The position numbers and the translations under genes are program-made. This document shows, in pieces, positions 24,547 through 36,500 of a stretch of 64,000 bases of DNA; the first letter of the stretch is position 1; the number at the start of each line of letters is the position of its first letter. The notes under the pieces were generated by a model, which worked only from the letters and a program-made list of their open reading frames with translations, made no database searches and had not been told where the DNA came from. The stretch covers positions 62,001 to 126,000 of the forward strand of contig JAQGEQ010000260.1 of NCBI GenBank assembly GCA_034620365.1, written 5' to 3'. The stretch is from Pegea sp. RAD2-039 (lineage: Eukaryota; Chordata; Thaliacea; Salpida; Salpidae).

Positions 24547-27500
24547 TTAAACAGTTTTCCACTCATTGTTATTCTCGCTTGACAACAAATTTAATTTAAT
24601 TTTACTGTTTTAAAAATATAACTTTCAACTCATCTTTTCACTAATATTCATTGTTTATTTTCTAAATTAAGTAGTTTTAAGAAAATATTGAATTCTACTT
24701 CATAAAATTTATAAAATTTAAGCAAAATTGATTGTTTCGTGTAAATAAAAATGTTTTTATACAAATCAACAAAACTAATTAAAGATTTTTCAATTTTACG
24801 TTTTTATAGTAGAAAAAGTCGACGCTAGACGTCGCTGAAGATAAGTAATTTTGAAATCCTTGCATTGCTTCAGGCTATGTTTTTGTAAGTGACATTTGAT
24901 AACTTGAATTCTAAGACTTACTTTCAAACTTTGGGGAAATTACGAAAAATTATGTTTATATCAAAACAAAACTATCTTAACGCTATAAAACTAGCTTTTC
25001 GTATCAAACAAAATAAAAATTAATAATAAAAATTATATTTTTCATTTTTAAAATTAAGTAAATTGAAACTTTCTAACATATATTTTTATGTAATAAAAAA
25101 GTATCAAACTTTCTACTATACAGCTTTAGCAGATGTTGCTGATTACAAGTGCTTTTAAATTTCATTGTAATCAAATATAATTCTAAAAAATAAGCTTTTT
25201 ACTTTTCTACCGACAAACATGTTAATATATAAATAAATCACCTTTTTTACTTAAACTATAATTCTAAAACTGAAATTTCAAAATTTCTTATTCTAACTAT
25301 TTTTACTTAAACAAATTTCAATAAATCTGAAACTAAAGTATATAAAAAATTTTTATGATAACATGAATTGTTATAAAAGTATTTAATAAGAACTTTCATT
25401 ACTTTTGCGATATAGTTTGGCTATAAATCAAATTAAAAACAAAAGCAGAATTCAAAGTTGTCCTGAGTTTTCAATTCAATAAATAAAATATTAACTAATT
25501 TAACGGAAAAAGATAAAATACACAAATTGATTAATGCTTTATAACGTTTATAACATTTATGGTAATTAATATATATAAATAAAATTACTGTTAGTAATTA
25601 AGCAATTTCAATAAAATTTTTGATAGTATTGAGTACTTATTTTTAAGCCATTACTGGTAGTTATTTAACTAATTAAATAAAAAAAAGCCCCAAAAAACTA
25701 AATGTTTGAAGCTAAGAATTACATTTTAATTATCATGCTTTCTTAAGTTGGACTTGAAATGGTTGAAATCTATCTTAGTAAGCAAAGCATTTTTTATGAA
25801 TGATCTTGTAAACACTAATTCTTATACTGACTTATATAGTTTAAACGAAAAGTTATTATTTTACATATCATTAATTACATTGAAGAATTTTGACTCATAG
25901 AGCAACAGTTTAACAATGTATCTCAAGAAAAAAACGAAAATAATCTTGTAAGATCTATATGTAGATCTATATTTAGCTGCAGTTTGTAGAGCTTTTTTTT
26001 ATTGTACAAAAAATAATTTGAAAAACATGAAAACTTGTTTTTGACTCAACAATGACTGTTCTATAATATAATCTATATTTAAGCCAACGAGATGATTGTT
26101 TATATTTTATTCACTTTTACAAGATCTTTTTTGTAAACTGTATTTTTGAGAACATTAAAACTTGAGTTTAAAATATTTTATCATTTAAACTAAAATCTTA
26201 TTAGAAATCTAACAAGAATTTCTATGAAACACTTAGAAAAAAATTAATTAAAAATTATTACGGTCATATTTACACAAAACATAATTTTATATTTATAGTA
26301 AAAAGAAACCTTTTGAAACTGATTTTAGAAAAAATGATTAATAGCAAATAGTAAAAACATAATTTACATTTTTTTTAAAAGAAACTATGTTTTTATTGTT
26401 TGAAATAGATCAAACTTATACGGAAAATTGTATTTTGGAAAGTCAGTTTTGTCTGGACAAATACTAGATCGAAAGAAATTAATAAATCTAAGAATAAAAG
26501 TAAAGAAACTTTAGGAATATTTCTACAGTCGCTCTAGAGATTTGAATTTTTGAAATCGACAAACGTGTCGATGTACTTAAAATAAATTAGTTGAAGTTGG
26601 CTAGTAACCTTGTCTCTGAAAACTTCATGAAATTCAGAATAGTTGTATAACCGCTGAAAACATGCATATTGTCGATAGGATAGTTTAGGATTTTTTAATA
26701 AGTTCAATCAATATTTCAACAAACAATGAAAACTTGAATAAAAAAAATGTGTTTTAAGATTATACATAAAAGGAATTAAACAAGTTGAAAAGCTATTTCT
26801 GGTAACTTTTATTTATAGCTAAATTTGCAAGACCATAAACTTAATAATGGTTTAGAAGTAAGTGTCTAAAATATAATTATTTTGTTTAATTATTTACTTT
26901 GGCTGAAAAATAAGCAAAATAATATGTGCAGATATTATAAAAATATCTTAAGCTAAGTATCATTGTAATATTTTTGTTAATGACATTAGTCAAAAATCTA
27001 AATGTTAAGTTGATATTTTGAAGCTGTAAGCTATATAATGAGAAAATTAAAAACTATTTTCTGCTTAAACATTGTGATAATCAATATAAAGCAAATTTCA
27101 AATTAAAGTCTGTACAAAATTGTGCTTTGGTATTAAGAATTTTACTTTGTTCTTTATTGAACCCAAAACTGTAAGTTTAAGAAAGGCTAATTTAAAAAGT
27201 TGGTTTTTTCTACGTTGGCCTGGATAAGAAAATTGTATCTCGTACGTCATTTTAAAATGTGATAATGTTAATTGAATTATAAGCAGAATTTTGAAATTCA
27301 AATTTAGGTGAAATTTATTTTATCACTCAACAACACTCCATTTCATAATGACGTAATCGAACAGGTTGTTGTTGATAAAAATATCATAACTTCTTACTTT
27401 TATGGTTAGATGACTCGCACAGCAAGAAGGTTGAAGCAGAAATGATGAACAATTTCTAAGAAAAAAAAATTTTTGTGTCGTCAGTTTAAGCAAAAAACAT

Positions 27501-29460
27501 CTAACTGCAACTTTCTCATTCCTAAAATTTCAAAATCATAATATTTTGTAAAATTTTGATAAAAACAAATGTAGTAATATAAACAAAAGATTTCATTTTA
27601 CTAAAGTTATCAATTATTTGGATGATTGTTGTCAGATATATTTTAAAAATTGGTTTTAAATTTTTTTTAATAACATTTTTTATAAATAACCCATATCATA
27701 CTATCGTTCTCAATTTTAAATTATTTTTGTATTTCAATTTATCACAAAGAAACAAAATTATAGTTTAAAAAAAAAAAAGAGGAATTTTCTAAACCTTACT
27801 AACCAGCTGTAAAAATTTAAAATTTTTTCTTTATTTTGTAGATATTGTATCAAAAATATAAATTTAAAACTAAATAATTTGATAGCTAAGGAAATTCAAT
27901 TGTTTAGAAATACAATTTTGAAATTAAAGTATTCATTTAAATAAAAAATCAGTTCAAACAGTTTTTCACTGAAGCCACTCTCATATGACAGCAGAATGAT
28001 TTTCCTTTTTTTGTGATTATTAAAATAATTATAAATTCGTGGTTCTTAAAAACATTGATTGTTTACTTCTAAACCTAAGTAGTTTAAAAAAAATATTAAA
28101 TTGTACTTCCTTTACTATATTAAACTTGAGAAAAATTGATTGTTTTGCCTACGTAACCATTTTTTTTTAATTAAAAAATGCCAAACAAACTTTTTTGATT
28201 TTTGTATTTATAGTTGAACAAGTTAACGGTAGATGTCGCTGATGATATATAATTTTAAGACCTTTGTATTGCTTCAGGCTATGTTTTCGTAAGTGATATT
28301 TAATAACTTGAATTTCAAGGCTTATTTTTAAAGTTTGTTGAAATATGTGGACATTATAATAATATCAGGACAAAAGCTAGTAAAAGGAGAATTTCAATTT
28401 TAGTCTAGATCGTTAAAAGTTTAGCTTAATTTAAGATATCGTTAAGTGTATTTTGGAATTTTGACTAAAAGAGTTTCAGTTTAACAATGTATCTCAAATA
28501 AAAATTAAAAATAATATTGTAAGGAACTTTATTTAACTGCTGTTTAAGCTTTCGTTTTGCTTTGTTGTACGTAAAATATTTTGTGCAAGTATATAGTTTT
28601 TTATCTCTTTCTTAACTTTTTCTAATTATTCTTTTAAACTTTTCATTCAATCTCTAGTTATTGATTTTTAAGGTCAACGTCATTACTCTAATCACCAAGC
28701 TATTGAAGACTAAAAGGTTTTCTTGGACTTTATTTCTGATGTAAATATTTTTCATGAACTTTATTACTACTTTTAGCAAATTTTTCCCACTTTTTTGTAA
28801 TATTTTTTATATTTTTTAATTCTTAAACATTGGCGGTTTGCTTCTTGGCGTAAACTTTGATTAATAAAATTGTGATAAAAAGAACAATTTCTGTTTATAT
28901 TTGTTTACCTCTTTCGACAGAAGCTTTTGAGCATTTTCCAACGCCGAAAGTCATTATAATAAATTTGTTGAAATTATAGTGATCATGAAACTTCAGAGCT
29001 ATTGAGAGATTTCAACATAAAGTTTCAAGTTATTTGTTTGTAACAGCTGTTTAGTACATTAAGCTTTAAATTAAATTTTTTAAATCTAATTCCATATTAC
29101 TATTTATATTTCAGCCACAGGATGTCACTATAAAAGTTTAAGGTTTAAATTTTATAAACTTATAAACATTGTAACCTCCTATCTGTCAGACAAATAGTGT
29201 TGCTCAGTGACTTTGAGCTTCGAAAACATTCTTTATTATTATTCATACAGGGTTTATTCATACTCATACAATTAGCTTTTTATAAAAAGTTTTTCTAATA
29301 GTTTTAGTTATACAAATTCATTAAACAGTTTAAAAACTAAAATAGTTTATGTGCTTAGAAGAAGGAAAAACTTTCCTTATAATATTCCCTATAAGGTTGA
29401 TAGTAGAAGAAATAAAATTTGTATCAATGTTTTAAATAAATCAAATTTTTTGGTTAGGTT
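24547..29460 (+). repeat. 5 kb direct repeat, copy I (inverted B block + C arm + M1 + A arm)
   Basis: A composite that recurs in the same order at 33,530-38,470 with a nearly constant offset of about 8.77 kb, and truncated at 59,923-62,710. Parts: 24,547-25,760, an inverted copy of 20,310-21,540 including the 75-base module at about 24,810-24,890; 25,760-26,430 linker; 26,430-27,540, the family C arm with box TTTTGTCTGGACAAATACTAG (about 26,448), palindrome (26,555-26,572); 27,540-29,050, module M1; 29,090-29,460, the family A arm. No complete ORF. Confidence 0.7.
27098..27301 (-). pseudogene. Conserved peptide remnant in family C arm
   Basis: The minus-strand frame ends EIQFSYPGQRRKNQ, LFKLAFLKLTVLGSIKNKVK and FLIPKHNFVQTLI. 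The same peptide, with few changes, is readable at 35,890-36,030 (PFKLAFLKLTVLASIKNKVK), at 61,560-61,690 (PFKLAFLRLTVLDSIKNKVK, with one base lost) and in part at 22,258-22,320. A TTATCCAG acceptor-like string precedes GGCCAACG in each. It may be a captured exon or what is left of an element protein. I do not recognise the family, and the first half of this frame has no support. Confidence 0.35.
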
Positions 29461-32255
29461 TTCCTAATTTTTCAGTTAATTCTAATTTGTTAACTGTAAA
29501 TTTGAAAATATTAAAATTAAAAAACTAAAACTTACAACATTGTTAAAATGGATGAGTACCAAATATTAGAGAGTTTAAAATAATTTAACATCATATTACT
29601 TATGTTTTTTTCACATTCATCAGAAAACCTTCTTCATTATAAAAAACAAATTAAATTATCATTGATTTGCTTCTTAAAAGATTGTTTGATGAAATTTGAT
29701 TTGATTTAAAGTTGGTAAAAATTATTCAGCAGACTTGAAAAAGAAATTTACTGTTAAATAAACTCTTATTTATAAACCCAAAAAAGAATAGATTTTCTTT
29801 GAGTATCCAAAGGATTAGTGAATAAATAATAATAAGTAACTAAATATCAAAAGCTAGAAATTTATTGTTTTGTGTTTAGTAAAAAGTTACAAAGAAACAA
29901 AATAAATGCTTCTGATGATTGACAAAAGAGTTTGTGACTAAGTTTATGTATATAACTGACTAAGAAAGTTGAACATTTTGTTGTGAGTTTCATTTGAAAA
30001 TTTTTCACTGGCAGAAGTTTATCTTTATTTAAAATTCTTTTGTATTTTTGTTGATGGTTAAATTATGAACTTAAAATATAGAAAACTAAAGTAGACATGT
30101 TTAAAGCTCTAGGAAATAGCTGATTTTTTAAATTGTAAAAAGAGTTCTTAAGAGATATTGCTAACCAATACTTTATATATATTGGCTTTTCTTTTCAGTT
30201 TTGTTCACTATATTGTTCTACATTTTCTTCTAGCTTACTATATTGTTTATATTTGAATAATTTATAAAACTAAATAAGCTTTAAAGACTTATGAAACTTT
30301 TTTACGATATGTATAAGTATCATAAGAATATCTATTTAGTAATTAATATAGTAATTGATTAACAATATACTTATTTCAAAGCTGATATTTTATACATTAA
30401 TTGACTTTTTCAAACAACAAATTACATATTCAGAAATTTAAGTTTAAGAGATTTAATTTATTACAAACAAATCAACGTTAAAAAGAGCAATCAACAATAA
30501 ATCTGATTAAAATTTTTTGAATTGACATGGAAGAGTGGAAAAAAAGTACTTTAGCTCGATGTTCAATAACAGCATAAATAGAATACCTTCATTACAATAA
30601 CAAAGAAGTCATTTAATTTTTTTTGTATTTGTTAAGCAACAGATTTTCTTGCTAATGAAAGTTGATTCGATTCTTGAAGTGTTTATAGAAAATAAAGATA
30701 ACACAGTACCCTGGGACTTTGGTATTAAAACAGATCGATTGAAACTTAAATATTTATTTAAATGAAAAATCAGTTCAAACAGTTTTCCACTGAAGCCACT
30801 CTCATATGACACAAAATGTTTTTCCTGTTTTTGTGATAATTAAAATAACTATCAATTTGTGATTTTCGAAAACATTGATTGTTTACTTTTAAACCTAAGT
30901 TGTTTAAAAAATATATTAATGTTTACTTCATTTACTATATTAAACTTAAAAAAAATTGAATGTTTTGTTGGAGAAAAATTTGTTTTATGTTTTATGTTTA
31001 CATAAAATTATAAGAAAGTTAATGAATGATATTTGGATTTTGTTTTTATAGTCGAAAAAGTTGACGCTAGACGTCGCTGAAGATAAATAATTTTGAAATC
31101 CTTGCATTGCTTCAGGCTATGTTTTCGTAAGTGACATTTAATAACATGAATTTTAAGGCTTACTTTTAAACTTTGTGGAAATTATGAATAATTATATTTA
31201 AATTGAAAACAAAACTATTTTAACAAGTAGAATTTCGTTTCAAAGCAAAATAAAATTTTAAAAACAAACTATTATTTTAACTTTTAAATTTAAAGTAAAT
31301 TAAAACTTTTTAATCCACGTTTTTGTGTAATAAAAAATTATCAAACTAAATATTATTCATTTTTATCACATGCTGCTAATTAAAAACGTTTTTAACCAAC
31401 TTTTTTTTTATTTCAAACATTTTAAGCTTTCTATTTTTGTAGAGACGAAATTGTTAATATATCAACAAATCACTTTTGTCATATAAACAAATATAAAAAA
31501 ATCTTTTACTGAAATATATCAAAACTCTTTATTCTTACTTGAATAGCAGATATTTCCCTCACTTTTTTGTAAAAGTTTTTGTGTTTCCTTAATTCATAAA
31601 TAATAGTAATTTGCTTGTAGGCGTAAATCATTGACTGATAGAATTTTGAAAAAAAGAAGAATTTCCGTTGATATTTGTTTTCCTATTTACTAGAAGCTGT
31701 TACGTAATTTTTAACGACGTAATTATAATAAGTTTGTTGAAATTATAGTGATCATAAAATTTCATAGACGTCATCAGTGATTGATTTGTATATTTTTTAG
31801 TTTGAAAGAAGAAGATGAGGATAAGATGCAGATGTTAATGGTAAGATGTTGATCTTACTGATGTTGTTCTTAAAGATCAACGATGATTAATGTGCTTATA
31901 AACTTAACAATTTAAAAATTTTCATTGTTCTTTTAAAAAATCACTAGAAAACAGATTTAATGGAATTTAATATAATAGCTAAATCAAAAAAAGTTTTTAA
32001 ATTACTTTTTCCCTTTTTTATGTTCATCATTTTTATGTTTATCACCATCAAGATGTTTCTTATTTTCTTTTAAGAATAATTTTATTTTTATCTTTTAAAA
32101 TATTTTAGTTGAAGTTCGCAGTGAGTTTGTAAATAACTTCTTAGAAAACAAATTTAATTTAATTTATTCAACATGATATCGTTTTTAAAAAGTAATTAAA
32201 AAAAATAAAAGATCCTCCAATAAATGATCTTCAAATTAATTTAGTAAATATTAAT
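29460..32255. other. Mixed repeat debris between composite copies
   Basis: 29,440-29,590 is inverted relative to 38,760-38,900 (TTTGGTACTCATCC, AAATATTAGAGAG). About 30,000-30,520 is inverted relative to 42,985-43,510 and carries the AAAGAGCAATCAACAATAAA sequence of the POLR2I 3' flank but no minisatellite. 30,770-31,130 repeats the GTTTTCCACTGAAGCC block and the 75-base module (about 31,050-31,130). 31,790-32,000 is the inverted copy of 14,560-14,730. No gene recognised. Confidence 0.5.
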
Positions 32256-32875
32256 TAATTAACCATACTAAAACTCACTTCATTAAAAAACCACTAATTA
32301 ACAATGTTAATGAGGTGATAAGTTTGTTTGTACAGACATTCATTTATTGATTTAGACAAGTTAGAAAATTTTTCGTTGATTTTAGTAGCATTGTTACCTT
32401 TTTCAGTTTTATTTTTTTTCAATTCAGCGGATATTTATTTGATGATGTCGGATAATAGGTTTGAATTAGAATTATATATTTATATTCAATTTTCAAATAA
32501 GTTGTTTGCTTGCACTTTGTAAATGCTTAATTAAAACCTTTTTTAATCTATTTTATAATGAAGTTAATGTGGTTTGACTTTTTATAAGATTTTATTTAAT
32601 GAGTTTACTCACTAAGTTCAAATTAAAAATTAGATCATCGACAAGTTGTCGATTTCAAAATGTTTACTAAAAGAAAGCATTCTAAAAATACAAATTTCAA
32701 TAACACTTCTAACAATAATGATTTAAAAACTTCTTTTAATCTAGAGTTTGTCCGGACGAAAATAAATTCAGAATTTTAATTTTCAATTAAAAGTTTTCTT
32801 TTTATTTTATACTGTGAGAAAGTTGCTCTGTTTTGACAAAAATTTTATAATTATCTTACTTCCTTTTACTTTTTA

Positions 32876-32957
32876 ATTATTTATTTATATATTTATATAT
32901 ATAAATGCGAAGGAGGGTGCCTAAGGAGAGCACATCTCTCTAAAACACATTCTCAAG
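32876..32957 (-). mobile_element. 5'-truncated LINE copy: last 80 bases
   Basis: On the minus strand this reads GAGAATGTGTTTTAGAGAGATG, GGCACCCTCCTTCGCATTTAT and a TA-rich tail. It matches the 3' end of the LINE at 50,665-54,028 (GAGAATGTGTGTTAGCGAG, GGCACCCTCCTTCACATTTAT, then TAAA repeats). It splits the ACTTTTTAGATTATAAA sequence that is continuous in the other family B units; flanking T-rich strings could be the target-site duplication. Confidence 0.85.
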
Positions 32958-33112
32958 AGTTTTTTTATTTTAGATTATAAATTTTCAAATAATTCTCATT
33001 ATTAATATTAGGAGAAACGCTTTTAATGTAAAATAATTACAAAAGATTTTCAGTGAAATATTTTTTAACTATTTAAGAAAAAATGTTTTTAATTCAATCA
33101 TATCAACTTTTT

Positions 33113-33262
33113 TCAAACAAACATAACTACTTGTTCAACAGATTCAGGCTCAGCGAATAAAATTATACAAAAATTTAAGGAAGGTTTTTTTCTTAGATTT
33201 TGTCTTATCACGCAGTCGTTAATATCGCCAAATTTCTTGAAGCAATCTCTTAGTTTATCTGT
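33113..33262 (-). pseudogene. Captured RRM exon, copy 4
   Basis: Minus-strand frame TDKLRDCFKKFGDINDCVIR, then QNLRKKPS, LNFCIILFAEPESVEQV. The front half is the closest of the four copies to known RRMs (CFKKFGDINDCVI), the RNP1 part is degraded (SLNFCIILF). Acceptor-like TGTTACAG precedes ATAAACTAAG. It is in a truncated family B unit about 14 kb from the main array, so the exon was captured before that unit dispersed. Confidence 0.7.
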
Positions 33263-33529
33263 AACATATCTCAAATAGCATTATTACTGACATGGTGTGA
33301 AAATGATCTTTTGAGTTTATCACAAAGAAACAAACTTATAGTTTTAAAATATAGTGGAGAAATGTTTTAAACTTTACTTTTTAGCTTTTAATAGTTAAAA
33401 AAATTTACAACAACAAAGATATATTAGCAAAAGTACAAACTTAAAAATGCATTTGATGTTAGGGAAACAAGCTCAGATGACTACAAAGTGATTTTTGGAA
33501 CAATAATAGTTATTTAAATAAAATCTGGT

Positions 33530-36500
33530 TTAAACAGTTTTCCACTAAACGCCACTCTTATTATCTATAAAAAGATAATTAAAAAATGTTGAGTTAATGT
33601 TTTTATAGTCAAACAAAGTTGATGCTAGACGTCGCTGAAGATGAATAATTTTGAATTCCTTGCATTGCTTCAGGCTATGTTTTTTTAAGTGATATTTGAT
33701 AACTTGAATTTTAAGGTTTACTTTTAACTTTGTTGATATTATGAATATTAAGGTTTAAATTGAAAACAAAACTATTTTAACATTTAAGCTTTTCGTTTCA
33801 AAGCAAACTAAAGTTTTAAAAAAAAATATTTTTTTTAACCTTTTAATTTATATTTTTTTGTAATAAAGATCTATGAACTAATTACTATTAATTTTTATCA
33901 GATGCTGCAAATTAAAAACGTTTTTAATTTACATTTTATTAATTTCAAACATTTTAAGCTTTCTATTTTTGTAGAGACGAAAATGTAAATATATCAAGAA
34001 ATCACTTTTAAACAATAAATCTAAAACTGAAATTTCAAAATTCCATATTCTAACTTTGTTTAGTTAAACAAATTTTAATAAATCTGAAACTGAAATATAT
34101 ACAAAATTTTATGTTAATTGAATTGTTATAAAAATATGTTATAAGAGTTTTCATTTACTTTTGCGTTAAAGTTTTGGCTAAAATTCAAATTAAAAACAAA
34201 AGCAGAATTCAAAGTTGTCCTGAGTTTTCAATTCAATAAATAAAATATTAACTTAACTTAACGGAAAAATATAAAATACACAAAATAATTAATGCCTTAT
34301 AACGTTTATAACTTCTATGGTAATTAATATATATAAAAAAAACTACTGTTAGTAATTAAGCAGTTTCAATAAAATTTTTGATAGTATTGAATACTTATTT
34401 TTAAGCCATTACTGGTAGTTATTTAACTAATTAAATAAAAAAAGCTCCAAAAACTAAATGTTTGAAACTAAGAATTACATTTTAGTTATCATGCTTTCTT
34501 AAGTTGGACTTGAAATGGTTGAATTCTATCTTAATAAGCAAAGCCTTTTTTCATGAATGATCTTGTAAACATTAATTCTAATATCTTAACTAAAGCTGCT
34601 TATAGTATGTTTTTAATGCTGACTTAGATAGCTTACGTACAGTTATAGTTTTACATACATTAAGTACAATGTAGAATTTTGACTCATAAAGTAACAATTT
34701 AACAATGTATCTCAAAAAAAAAGGGAAAATAATCTTGTAAGATCTATATGTAGATCTATATTTAGCTACAGTTTATAGAGCTTTTTTATATTGTACATAA
34801 AATAATTTGAAAAACATAATAACTTTTTTTTTGACTCCACAATGACTGTTCTATAATTTAATCTATATTTAAGCCAACGAGATGATTGTTTATTTTATAT
34901 TCACTTTTACAAGATCTTTTTTGTAAACTGTAATTTTGAAAAAATTAAAACTTGAGATTAAACTTTTTTATAATTTAAAATAAACTCTTATTAAAAATTT
35001 AAAAAGAATTTCTATCAAACACTTAGAAAAAAATTAATTAAAAATTCTTACGGTCATATTTACACAAAACATAATTTTATATTTATAGTAAAAAGAAACC
35101 TTTTGAAACTGATTTTAGAAAAATTGATTAATAGCAAATAAAAAAACATAATTTACATTTTTTTTTAATAGACTACATGTTTTTGTTGTTTAAAATAGAT
35201 CAAACTTATACGGAAAATTGATCTTTGGAAAGTCACTTTTGTCCGGACAAATACTAGATCGAAAGAAATTAATAAACCTAATAATAAAGTAAAGAAACTT
35301 TAGCAATCTTTCTTGCAATCATTATTTCTTTTAATTTTTTGAAGTCGACAAACGTGTCGATGTCCTTAAAACAAATTAGTTGAAGTTGGTTAGTAACCTT
35401 GTCTCTGAAAACTTTATGAAATTCAGAATAGTTGTATAACCGCTGAAAACATGTATTTCATCGATAGGATAGCTTAGGATTTTTTAATAAGTTCAAACAA
35501 TATTGCAACAAACAGTGAAAACTTGAAAAAAAAAAAGTGTGTTTTAAGATTATACATAAAAGGAGTTAAACAAGTTGAAAAGCTATTTCTGGTAACTTTT
35601 ATTTTTAGCTAAATTTGCAAGACCATAAACTTTAGAAGTAAGTGTCTAAAACATAATTATCTTGTTTAATTATTTACTTTGGCTCAAAAATAAACAAAAT
35701 AATATGTGTGGATATTATAAAATATCTTAAGCTAAGTATCATAGTAATATTTTTGTTAATGACATTAGTCAAAACTCTAAATGTTAAGTTGATATTTTGA
35801 AGCTGTAAGCTATATAATGAGAAAATAGAAAACTTTTTCTGCTTAAACATTGTGATAATCAATATAAAGCAAATTTCAAATTAAAGTCTGTACAAAATTG
35901 TGCTTTGGTCTTAAGAATTTTACTTTGTTCTTTATTGAAGCCAAAACTGTAAGTTTAAGAAAGGCTAATTTAAAAGGTTGGTTTTTTCTACGTTGGCCTG
36001 GATAAGAAAATTGTATCTCTTACGTCATTTTAAAATGTGATAATGTTAACTGAATTATAAGCAGAATTTTCAAATTCAAGTTTAGGTGAAGTTTATTTTA
36101 TCACTCAACAACACTCCATTTCATAATGACGTATTCGAACAGGTTGACGTTGATAAAAATGTCATAACTTCTTACTGTTGTTGTTAGATGACTCGCACAG
36201 CAAGAAGGTTGAAGCAGAAATGATGAACAATTTCTAAGACAAAAAATTTTTGTGTTGTCAATTTAAGCAAAAAACATCTAACTGCAACTTTCTCATCCAT
36301 AAAATTTCAAAATCATAATATTTTGTGAACTTTTGATAAAAACAAATGTAGGATTATAAACAAAAGATTTCATTTTATTAAAGTTATCAATTATTTGGAT
36401 GATTGTTGTCAGATATATTTTAAAATTGGTTTTAAATATTTTCTAATAACCTTTCTTTTACATAACCCATATCATACTATCGTTCTCAATTTTAAATTAT

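Larger units (their letters stand above)
32255..33310 (+). repeat. 3.2 kb unit (family B), left third only
   Basis: Starts with CATACTAAAACTCACTTCATTAAAAAACC and runs through the palindrome ATCGACAAGTTGTCGAT (32,637-32,653), the box TTTGTCCGGACG (about 32,747) and the RRM exon (33,113-33,262), then stops at about 33,310. It is interrupted at 32,876-32,957 by a LINE 3' fragment that is not present in the other units. Confidence 0.7.
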
